Below, piece after piece: positions 33,845 to 40,512 of a stretch of DNA of 64,000 nt. Source of the DNA: TMED14 sp002167805. GTDB taxonomy: Bacteria; Bacteroidota; Bacteroidia; Flavobacteriales; Schleiferiaceae. The notes under the pieces were generated by a model. The model saw nothing but the letters and a program-made list of their open reading frames with translations. It was not told the DNA's origin and ran no database searches. Position numbers and translations under genes: made by a program. Location of the stretch: NCBI GenBank assembly GCA_965655795.1, contig CBFHHY010000008.1, forward strand, positions 1 to 64,000. Direction: 5' to 3'. Every line of letters begins with the position of its first letter. Position 1 is the first letter of the stretch.

Positions 33845-34503
33845 TCAGCGGCTTCGCCTTCTGGCCCACTCTTCGCACCTTCAGCACCTTCAGCACCTTC
33901 AGCGCCTTCAGCACTTTCTTCACCCTCAACACTTTCTTCATCTTCATCCAAGACAGCTTTTCTTGACATCTTAATGGTAGCTACAACAGCAGCATCAGCA
34001 TTAAGAATTTCAAATGGTTTATTTGATTTTAAATCTGCAACACGAATAGCTTCGCCAATTTTTAGCTCAGTTATATCATGCTCAATAATGGATGGAAGAT
34101 TTTTTATATCTCCTTTTACTCTTAATGATCGCAGAATCGATTTTAAAGTTCCACCATTCCGAATTCCTCGTGCATTTCCTGTACATACTACGGGGACATT
34201 TATCGTAACTGCTTTCCCTGGAGTAACTTCAATAAAATCCATATGGGTCAATACATCGGAGATCACATCAAACTGCATGTCTTGAATTACTGCAACAAAT
34301 GATTTTGAATCGAGTTCTATGTTAGCTACACGTGCTTCTGAGGTATAAACTAGATCTCTAAAAGCTAAAATGGGTGCACTAAAATGAATGGTTTCCTTAC
34401 CACCGTATATCACACATGGAACTTCACCGGATGCGCGCAATGATTTTGATGCTGTTGTGCCGAGTTCTTTTCGAACTGTTCCTTTAATAGAGATAGATTG
34501 CAT
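33841..34503 (-). CDS. rplY: Ribosomal protein L25 (CTC form)
   Basis: A 220-residue L25/CTC-type protein that binds 5S rRNA. The N-terminal L25 domain has the pattern IKGTVRKELGTTASKSLRASGEVPCVIYGG; the TL5-type C-terminal beta domain follows (MDFIEVTPGKAVTINVPV, RGIRNGGTLKSILRSLRVKG). The last ~35 residues are an acidic, low-complexity tail with repeated EGA units. It sits 21 nt after prs and overlaps pth. Confidence 0.95.
   Translation of the reverse strand: MQSISIKGTVRKELGTTASKSLRASGEVPCVIYGGKETIHFSAPILAFRDLVYTSEARVANIELDSKSFVAVIQDMQFDVISDVLTHMDFIEVTPGKAVTINVPVVCTGNARGIRNGGTLKSILRSLRVKGDIKNLPSIIEHDITELKIGEAIRVADLKSNKPFEILNADAAVVATIKMSRKAVLDEDEESVEGEESAEGAEGAEGAEGAKSGPEGEAAE
33877..33912 (-). 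repeat. 9-nt tandem repeat in the rplY tail
   Basis: About four copies of a 9-nt unit (plus strand CACCTTCAG, one copy CGCCTTCAG) encoding repeated Glu-Gly-Ala in the acidic tail of L25. Likely variable in length between strains through slippage. Confidence 0.75.
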
Positions 34504-34524
34504 TTAAATATTGATTTTCAGAGT

Positions 34525-35457
34525 TTACATTAAGAAGTGTCCACTTATGGACTCATTTGAATTTACTTTTTGCATCACGGATGCAAAAAGATCCGAGACA
34601 TCTAGTATCCGAATTTTAGGATTTATATTTTTTTGAGGTATTGTGTTGGTTACAACTAATTCTTCCAGTTTTGATTTTTCAATTTTTTCAATTGAATTTC
34701 CTGATAATATTCCATGAGTGCAGTATGCCCGAACGCTGAGAGCCCCCTTTTCTAGAAGCATTTCGGCTGCTTTAACAAGAGTTCCTCCAGTATCAACCAT
34801 ATCATCAACAAGAACAACGTTACGGTCTTTGACATCACCAATTACAGTCATTTTGTGGATTTTATTGGCTTTTTTCCTCTGCTTATAGCAAATTACTACT
34901 TCTGCATTTAAATGTTTGCTGTATGCTGTTGCTCTTTTTGACCCTCCCATATCTGGAGATGCAATTGTCAAATTATCTAGATTTAATTTTTCAATATCTG
35001 GAACAAATAAAGAGCTTGAATATAAATGATCCACGGGGATTTCAAAAAATCCTTGAATTTGATCAGCGTGAAGGTCCATTGTCATTACCCTTGTTGCTCC
35101 CGCTGCCTCTAAAAGGTTTGCGACTAATTTCGAAGTTATAGGAACTCTAGGCTTATCTTTTCTGTCTTGACGTGCATACCCAAAATAAGGGATTACCGCT
35201 GTTATATGTCTAGCTGATGCTCTTTTGGCGGCATCGATCATCTGAAGAAGTTCAAATAAATTATCTGAGCTTGGCATTGTACTCTGAATAAAAAATACCC
35301 GACTTCCTCTGAAAGATTCAGTGAATGAAGGTAAAAATTCACCATCTGAGAATTCCGATATTTTAACCTCTCCCAAAGGGATTCCATAGGACGAAGCTAT
35401 TTTATCAGCTAGGGCTTGTGTTGCCCTTCCAGCAAAAATTTTTGCTTTGGGTTGCAT
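34525..35457 (-). CDS. prs: Ribose-phosphate pyrophosphokinase
   Basis: A 310-residue PRPP synthase supplying nucleotide, His and Trp synthesis. Motifs: KIFAGRATQALADKI, ISEFSDGEF, YFGYARQDRKDKPR, TMDLHADQIQGFF and the PRPP loop VVLVDDMVDTGGTL. Normal length, all regions present. First gene of the prs-rplY-pth run; a -7 box lies 22 nt upstream. Confidence 0.97.
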   Translation of the reverse strand: MQPKAKIFAGRATQALADKIASSYGIPLGEVKISEFSDGEFLPSFTESFRGSRVFFIQSTMPSSDNLFELLQMIDAAKRASARHITAVIPYFGYARQDRKDKPRVPITSKLVANLLEAAGATRVMTMDLHADQIQGFFEIPVDHLYSSSLFVPDIEKLNLDNLTIASPDMGGSKRATAYSKHLNAEVVICYKQRKKANKIHKMTVIGDVKDRNVVLVDDMVDTGGTLVKAAEMLLEKGALSVRAYCTHGILSGNSIEKIEKSKLEELVVTNTIPQKNINPKIRILDVSDLFASVMQKVNSNESISGHFLM

Positions 35458-35478
35458 TTTTTTGATTTATTTGGCCTG

Positions 35479-35486
35479 CAAATGTA
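35479..35486 (-). promoter_or_regulatory. -7 box of prs
   Basis: Minus strand TACATTTG, full TAnnTTTG match, 21 nt upstream of the prs ATG. No TTG at 19 nt. It lies back to back with the tRNA-Leu -7 box at 35500-35507. Confidence 0.5.
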
Positions 35487-35499
35487 AACATTTTTACAG

Positions 35500-35507
35500 T
35501 ATGTTTG
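35500..35507 (+). promoter_or_regulatory. -7 box of the tRNA-Leu gene
   Basis: TATGTTTG, full TAnnTTTG match, ending 12 nt before the mature tRNA 5' end. A -33 TTG at the usual distance is not visible. Confidence 0.5.
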
Positions 35508-35519
35508 CCTTCTAAAATA

Positions 35520-35600
35520 GCCCAGGTGGCGGAACTGGTAGACGCGCACGACTCAAACTCGTGTACCTCTGGTGTGCGGGTTCGATTCCCGCCCTGGGCA
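35520..35600 (+). tRNA. tRNA-Leu (CAA)
   Basis: 81 nt. Acceptor arms GCCCAGG and CCTGGGC with discriminator A; D-arm with GGTAGACGC; anticodon stem CACGA/TCGTG around loop CTCAAAC, giving anticodon CAA (reads UUG); long class II variable arm; T-arm GCGGG TTCGATT CCCGC. CCA is not encoded, so it would be added after transcription. Confidence 0.97.
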
Positions 35601-35652
35601 CAGCCATAGTAGAATATAGAAAAACTATTAAAAATAAAGATTTCTGACTCGA

Positions 35653-36072
35653 ATGAATAAGCAAGAGAGATATGATTTGGCTTACTTAAAAATGGCAATG
35701 GAATGGGCTAAACTTTCTTACTGTAATCGCCGAAAGGTTGGAGCCTTAATTGTTAAGGATAGAATGATAATTTCAGACGGTTATAATGGTACTCCATCGG
35801 GTTTTGAAAATTTTTGTGAGGATGATAATGGATATACAAAATGGTATGTTTTACACGCTGAGGCAAATGCAATTTTAAAGGTTGCTAACTCAACTCAAAG
35901 TTGTACTGGATCTACACTTTATCTTACAATGTCTCCTTGTTCGAATTGTAGTAAACTAATTCATCAAGCTGGAATTGCGCGAGTCGTTTATTCGGAAGAG
36001 TATAAAGATTTATCCGGAATAGAATTTTTAAATAAAGCCGGTGTAAAAACAGAATTAAAGCCGTTAAGCTGA
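35653..36072 (+). CDS. dCMP deaminase-family protein
   Basis: A 139-residue zinc deaminase. The zinc site is HAEANAIL (His and catalytic Glu) and SPCSNCSKL (two Cys); NRRKVGALIVKDRMIISDGYNGTPSGF matches the dCMP deaminase nucleotide site. It supplies dUMP for thymidylate synthesis. It lies 52 nt after tRNA-Leu and ends 17 nt before a strong terminator. Could also be annotated as a ComE-type deaminase. Confidence 0.92.
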   Translation: MNKQERYDLAYLKMAMEWAKLSYCNRRKVGALIVKDRMIISDGYNGTPSGFENFCEDDNGYTKWYVLHAEANAILKVANSTQSCTGSTLYLTMSPCSNCSKLIHQAGIARVVYSEEYKDLSGIEFLNKAGVKTELKPLS

Positions 36073-36089
36073 TGATAAAATATCATAAA

Positions 36090-36118
36090 AAAGCCGTATC
36101 ATTTTTTGATACGGCTTT
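36090..36118. terminator. Bidirectional intrinsic terminator
   Basis: Perfect 12-bp stem AAAGCCGTATCA / TGATACGGCTTT around a 5-T loop (arms 36090-36101 and 36107-36118). It lies between the convergent dCMP deaminase gene and the TEEA-repeat lipoprotein gene. The minus strand continues with a run of six T; the plus strand has a weaker CTGATTTTT tail. Confidence 0.9.
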
Positions 36119-36143
36119 CTGATTTTTAAAGAAGGATCTTTAA

Positions 36144-36374
36144 TTACTCTTCTGTAGCTTCTTCTGTAGCTTCTTCTGTGGCTTCTTCTGTAGCTTCTTC
36201 TGTAGCTTCTTCTGTAGCTTCTTCTGTAGCTTCTTCTGTAGCTTCTTCTGTAGCTTCTTCTGTTACCTCTTCAGTTACCTCTTCAGTTACCTCTTCAGTT
36301 GCTTCTGAAGAATTGTTGCAAGCAACAAGGGCAACCATTGCCAATGCGCTCAAAAATAGACTTACTTTTTTCAT
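36144..36374 (-). CDS. Small lipoprotein made of TEE(A/V) repeats
   Basis: A 76-residue protein: lipoprotein signal 1-18 with Cys19 (LVAC), linker NNSSEA, then thirteen TEE units separated by V (first three) or A (last nine) to the stop. Nearly half of the mature part is Glu, so it is very acidic. It has its own exact promoter and a strong terminator, so it is a real expressed gene. Function unknown; a flexible, charged surface or periplasmic tether is one possibility. Similar low-complexity acidic lipoproteins occur in Bacteroidota. Confidence 0.8.
   Translation of the reverse strand: MKKVSLFLSALAMVALVACNNSSEATEEVTEEVTEEVTEEATEEATEEATEEATEEATEEATEEATEEATEEATEE
36147..36299 (-). repeat. 12-nt tandem repeat
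   Basis: About thirteen copies of a 12-nt unit (plus strand TCTTCTGTAGCT, with GTGGCT once and a diverged TCAGTTACC form in the part nearest the signal peptide). All copies keep the reading frame. Slippage would change protein length by four residues per unit. Confidence 0.92.
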
Positions 36375-36406
36375 AATTCTTTGATTTATATTGTTTAAGG
36401 CTCTGT

Positions 36407-36436
36407 CAAAGGTATAAAAATATGAACTTTAGACAA
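36407..36436 (-). promoter_or_regulatory. Promoter of the TEEA-repeat lipoprotein
   Basis: Minus strand: TTG (36436-36434), 19 nt, TACCTTTG (36414-36407): exact -33/-7 match. It lies 32 nt upstream of the ATG. Confidence 0.75.
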
Positions 36437-36449
36437 GTTGTTTATTATT

Positions 36450-37994
36450 TCATCTTTTTTTTAGAAGCGCTTCTATTGATGTAGCCGAACTGATAATCTT
36501 ATTTAAATCATTAGAGTTCACTCTTTTTTGTTGCATACTGTCGCGATCACGAATTGTCACGGTATTATCTTTCAAGGTTTGATGATCTATGGTAATGCCA
36601 AGGGGTGTGCCAATTGCATCTTGTCTTCGATACCTTTTACCAATTGCATCTTTTTCATCAAATACTAATTGAAAATCAAATTTTAAATTGTCGTAGACCT
36701 TGCGAGCATACTCAGGAAGCCCATCTTTTTTTAATAATGGTAGTATTGCAGCTTGATTGGGAGCTAAAGAATAAGGAAGTCGGAGAACCACACGAGAGCT
36801 ATTGTCTTCAAGAATTTCATGATCAAGGCATTCAGACATAACACTCAAAAACATTCTATCTAAACCAATTGACGTTTCGATTACACTAGGAGTAAAATTA
36901 TCATTTAATTCCGGATCAAATATTTGAAGCTTTTTCCCAGATTCCTTTGAATGCTGCTTTAAATCAAAATCAGTTCTACTATGAATTCCCTCTAACTCTT
37001 TGAAGCCAAATGGGAATTTGTATTCTATATCTGAAGCAGCATTGGCATAATGAGCAAGTTTTTCGTGATCATGATATCTGTAATTTTGGGTTTTAAAGCC
37101 CAAAGATTTGTGCCAATCCATCCGTGATTTTTTCCAATATTCGAACCACTTTTTCTCATCACCAGGTTTAACAAAAAATTGCATTTCCATTTGCTCAAAC
37201 TCTCTCATTCTGAAAATAAATTGTCGCGCAACGATTTCATTACGAAAGGCCTTACCTATTTGAGCAATTCCGAAGGGAACTTTTAAACGACTTGTTTTTA
37301 CAACATTTAAAAAGTTTGTAAAAATGCCTTGGGCAGTTTCTGGCCTGAGAAATAAGTCATTAGCCCCATCCGCAACTGACCCTATTTTTGTTCCGAACAT
37401 GAGGTTAAAATGACGTATTTCAGTCCAGTTCGTGCTGCCGCTAATCGGACACTTGATTTTCTCATCGATGATTACCTGACGCGCCTCTTTAAGATCATCA
37501 GTTTTTAAAGCTTTTGAAAAGCGCTTCATGATCGACTTTGCTTTGGATTCATATTCTAAAACCCGACTATTAGTTTTACGATATAGTTTTGAGTCAAAAG
37601 AATCCCCGAAGCGAGCAGCAGCTTTTTTAATTTCTTTTTCTGCTTTTTGAAATAATTTTTCTGCAAATTCTTCTATTAAAATATCAGCCCGATATCTTTT
37701 TTTTGAGTCTTTGTTGTCAATCAATGGGTCGCTGAAAGCTTGAATATGCCCAGACGCCTTCCAAACATTTGGATGCATAAATATTGCTGAATCAATCCCT
37801 ACTATATTTTCATTTAATTGAACCATTGAACGCCACCAGAAATTTTTAAGATTATTTTTTAGAAGCGATCCATTTGGTCCATAATCGTAAACTGAGCTGA
37901 GACCATCGTAAATTTCACTGCTTTGAAATACAAATCCATATTCTTTTGAATGTGAAATCACTTTCTTAAATATTTCATCAGAATTTTGAGACAT
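36450..37994 (-). CDS. glyS: Glycyl-tRNA synthetase (single-chain alpha2 type)
   Basis: A 514-residue class II synthetase of the eukaryote/archaeal-like type, not the bacterial alpha-beta form. Motifs: SSEIYDGLSSVYDYGPNG, LFLRPETAQGIFTNF, GIAQIGKAFRNEI, RMREFEQMEMQFF, and the C-terminal anticodon domain from about 400. It starts 27 nt after marC on the same strand. Confidence 0.96.
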   Translation of the reverse strand: MSQNSDEIFKKVISHSKEYGFVFQSSEIYDGLSSVYDYGPNGSLLKNNLKNFWWRSMVQLNENIVGIDSAIFMHPNVWKASGHIQAFSDPLIDNKDSKKRYRADILIEEFAEKLFQKAEKEIKKAAARFGDSFDSKLYRKTNSRVLEYESKAKSIMKRFSKALKTDDLKEARQVIIDEKIKCPISGSTNWTEIRHFNLMFGTKIGSVADGANDLFLRPETAQGIFTNFLNVVKTSRLKVPFGIAQIGKAFRNEIVARQFIFRMREFEQMEMQFFVKPGDEKKWFEYWKKSRMDWHKSLGFKTQNYRYHDHEKLAHYANAASDIEYKFPFGFKELEGIHSRTDFDLKQHSKESGKKLQIFDPELNDNFTPSVIETSIGLDRMFLSVMSECLDHEILEDNSSRVVLRLPYSLAPNQAAILPLLKKDGLPEYARKVYDNLKFDFQLVFDEKDAIGKRYRRQDAIGTPLGITIDHQTLKDNTVTIRDRDSMQQKRVNSNDLNKIISSATSIEALLKKR

Positions 37995-38021
37995 GGGATT
38001 TTAAAGTTTGAATTTATTTCT

Positions 38022-38591
38022 TCAAATAAGAAGAGAATTAAAATTAGAGGTAAAAAGTTTCACTGAGATTGCTAATAATATTATTCCAAATATCTTTCTA
38101 ATTATTGAAATTCCGCCCTTACCCAATATTCTTTCTATATGATGGGTGTTTTTCAGGACAATATATACTAGAGCGGCATTTATAATTATTGCAATTAGGA
38201 TATTTATAGTGTCATATTCACTTCGAACAGAGATTAATGTTGTTAGAGTGCCTGCACCCGCAATAAGGGGAAAAGCTATAGGAACTATACTGGCAGATTC
38301 TGGCTCTATCTCTTTATAGATTCGAACACCGAGAATCATCTCTAGCGCAAGAAAAAATAGTATCAAGGAGCCAGCGACGGCAAATGAAGCTATATTAACT
38401 CCAAAAACTGCAAGTAGATCCTCTCCGATAAATAAAAAAATAATCATGATTAATGCAGCTGCAAGAGTTGCTTTTTCAGATTCGATATGCCCAACTTTTT
38501 CTCTTACAGAGATTATCACAGGGATACTGCCAACAATATCAATAATAGCGAACAGAATAACTGCAACAGAAAAGATTTCAGAAACATTCAT
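38022..38591 (-). CDS. MarC-family membrane protein
   Basis: A 189-residue integral membrane protein with about six helices. Family motifs: FAIIDIVGSIPVII, FGVNIASFAVAGSLILF, PLIAGAGTLTTLISV. The role of MarC proteins is unclear; they are not proven multidrug transporters. Upstream of glyS on the same strand. Confidence 0.9.
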   Translation of the reverse strand: MNVSEIFSVAVILFAIIDIVGSIPVIISVREKVGHIESEKATLAAALIMIIFLFIGEDLLAVFGVNIASFAVAGSLILFFLALEMILGVRIYKEIEPESASIVPIAFPLIAGAGTLTTLISVRSEYDTINILIAIIINAALVYIVLKNTHHIERILGKGGISIIRKIFGIILLAISVKLFTSNFNSLLI

Positions 38592-38623
38592 TTTAAAAAA
38601 AAATAGTTTATTTATTTCCGGTA

Positions 38624-38631
38624 CAAAGGTA
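38624..38631 (-). promoter_or_regulatory. -7 box of marC (and glyS)
   Basis: Minus strand TACCTTTG, full TAnnTTTG match, 32 nt upstream of the marC ATG. No TTG at 19 nt. It lies in the 52-nt gap shared with the divergent DUF3109 gene. Confidence 0.5.
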
Positions 38632-38643
38632 GACCTTTACCAT

Positions 38644-39213
38644 ATGTTTGAAATTGGAAAAACCTTAGTTTCAAAAGTCCTCTTAGACCATGCCTTTTGT
38701 TGCGATTTATCTAAATGTAAAGGTGCATGCTGTGTTGAGGGAGATATAGGGGCCCCGCTACTTGAAGAAGAAAAGAAAATTTTAAGGGAGGTTCAGCCAA
38801 TGATTAGACCTTATTTGCGTCCTGAGGGTTTGGTGGAAATTGATTCACAAGGACCTTTTGTCCATGATGAGGATGGAGACTATTCCACTCCCTTGGTTAA
38901 TAAAAAAGAATGTGCTTATGTGGTTTTTGAATCTGGAGTTGCGAAATGTGGAATAGAGAAAGCATATGAAGATGGTGCTACGAAATGGCGAAAGCCTCTT
39001 TCATGCCATTTATATCCTATTAGAGTTAAGAGGTATGAAAGTTTTAGTGCAGTTAATGTTCACCATTGGAAGGTTTGTGAGCCTGCGTGCAGTATGGGTC
39101 AAGAATTACAGTTACCTGTTTTTAGATTTTTAAAAAATGGTATAAAAAGAGCTTTTGGAATTAAATTTTACGAGGAATTAGAATCTATTTATCAAGAAAC
39201 TCGTGAGGGGTAA
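38644..39213 (+). CDS. DUF3109 family cysteine-rich protein
   Basis: A 189-residue protein with many cysteines, probably a metal or Fe-S binder (AFCCDLSKCKGACCVEGDIG near the N-terminus, then KKECAYVVF, LSCHLYPIRV, WKVCEPACSMG). I start it at ATG 38644; the frame is open back to 38446 but the extra part overlaps marC and is not conserved-looking. The family is widespread in Bacteroidota without a proven function. Confidence 0.88.
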   Translation: MFEIGKTLVSKVLLDHAFCCDLSKCKGACCVEGDIGAPLLEEEKKILREVQPMIRPYLRPEGLVEIDSQGPFVHDEDGDYSTPLVNKKECAYVVFESGVAKCGIEKAYEDGATKWRKPLSCHLYPIRVKRYESFSAVNVHHWKVCEPACSMGQELQLPVFRFLKNGIKRAFGIKFYEELESIYQETREG

Positions 39214-39509
39214 TAAAGAGATACAAAGGTTATTAACAATTGCTGTGGATTATTTTTAAGGAACTAGGAAAAAATAATTTGTTTTATTCGAACACCTACA
39301 TTTTTCGCGAGTTTTTGACATTTTAGCAAAACAAAAATGTTGAAAACTCCAACTTAATGTTCAAATCTATCCCTTGTAAAAACCCGAATGCTTTCCAAGA
39401 TTTGTAAAGCTCACTTGCAGTAAGTTTTTTTCGGCATTATCCGTTTCTTCTGCTAATACGCATCCTAAACATACTAAAAACCTCGTCGTCAGGCGATTAG
39501 ATAGATATA
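39214..39509 (+). other. nrdB upstream region
   Basis: 296 nt without a gene. A weak promoter candidate is TTG (39374-39376), 20 nt, AAGATTTG (39397-39404, one mismatch to TAnnTTTG). Two DnaA-box-like 9-mers lie close together: TTATTAACA (39230-39238) and TGTGGATTA (39244-39252, one mismatch to TGTGGATAA). No NrdR box pair or riboswitch is recognised. Confidence 0.35.
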
Positions 39510-40502
39510 ATGAGCAAAACAACTACTCAAAATGAACCGATTCTGAAGGAAAATCCAAATAGGTTCGTACTTTTTCCGATAGAGCATAATGATATATGGG
39601 ACATATACAAAAAAGCCGAGGCAAGTTTTTGGACAGCTGAAGAAATCGATTTGCATCAAGATGTTACAGATTGGGAAAATAAATTAACGGATGATGAAAG
39701 GTATTTCGTAAAACATATACTCGCATTTTTTGCAGCTTCGGATGGAATCGTAAACGAAAATCTTGCTGAGAACTTTGTTAATGAGGTTCAATATACTGAG
39801 GCAAAGTTTTTTTATGGTTTTCAAATCATGATGGAAAATATTCATAGTGAAACATATTCATTACTTATTGATACATACGTTAAAGACCCAAAGGAAAGAG
39901 ATAAATTATTTAATGCGATTGAAAATTTTGACGCAATAAAGAAAAAAGCGGATTGGGCTCTAAAATGGATAGACTCTCCTTCTTTTGCTGAAAGGTTAAT
40001 TGCATTTGCGGCAGTTGAGGGCATATTTTTTAGTGGTGCATTTTGTTCGATTTTTTGGATGAAAAAGCGAGGTCTTTTACCGGGGCTAACTTTTTCAAAT
40101 GAATTAATTAGTAGGGATGAGGGTATGCATTGTGATTTTGCAGTTCACCTGCATAATGAGCATTTAATCAATAAGGTTCCAAAAGAAAGAATCATCCAAA
40201 TTATTACAGAGGCATTAGATATTGAGAGAGAATTTATAACGGAATCGTTACCGGTCGACCTTATTGGAATGAACAGTAGATTAATGGAACAGTATTTAGA
40301 GTTTGTTACGGATCGCCTATTAACAGAGCTTAATTGTCCAAAGAGTTATGATTCTGAAAATCCTTTTGATTTTATGGATATGATTTCCCTAGAAGGAAAA
40401 ACAAATTTCTTCGAAAAGCGAGTCTCGGATTATCGAAAAGCTGGAGTTGGCATGGAGCAAGAGACCAAAGAAGACTCTTTCTCATTTGATTCAGAATTTT
40501 AA
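39510..40502 (+). CDS. nrdB: Ribonucleotide reductase class Ia, beta subunit
   Basis: A 330-residue di-iron protein holding the tyrosyl radical. Ligand and radical motifs: FFAASDGIVNENL, MENIHSETYSLLI (Tyr radical site), FAAVEGIFFSGAFC and RDEGMHCDFAVHLHNEH. The C-terminal tail (DSFSFDSEF) binds the alpha subunit. It precedes nrdA by 10 nt. Confidence 0.96.
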   Translation: MSKTTTQNEPILKENPNRFVLFPIEHNDIWDIYKKAEASFWTAEEIDLHQDVTDWENKLTDDERYFVKHILAFFAASDGIVNENLAENFVNEVQYTEAKFFYGFQIMMENIHSETYSLLIDTYVKDPKERDKLFNAIENFDAIKKKADWALKWIDSPSFAERLIAFAAVEGIFFSGAFCSIFWMKKRGLLPGLTFSNELISRDEGMHCDFAVHLHNEHLINKVPKERIIQIITEALDIEREFITESLPVDLIGMNSRLMEQYLEFVTDRLLTELNCPKSYDSENPFDFMDMISLEGKTNFFEKRVSDYRKAGVGMEQETKEDSFSFDSEF

Positions 40503-40512
40503 AACAATATTT

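Noticed and set aside
36178..36384. Open frame antisense to the TEEA-repeat gene (poly SSVAS)
   Set aside because: A by-product of the 12-nt repeat; the minus-strand gene has signal peptide, promoter and terminator.
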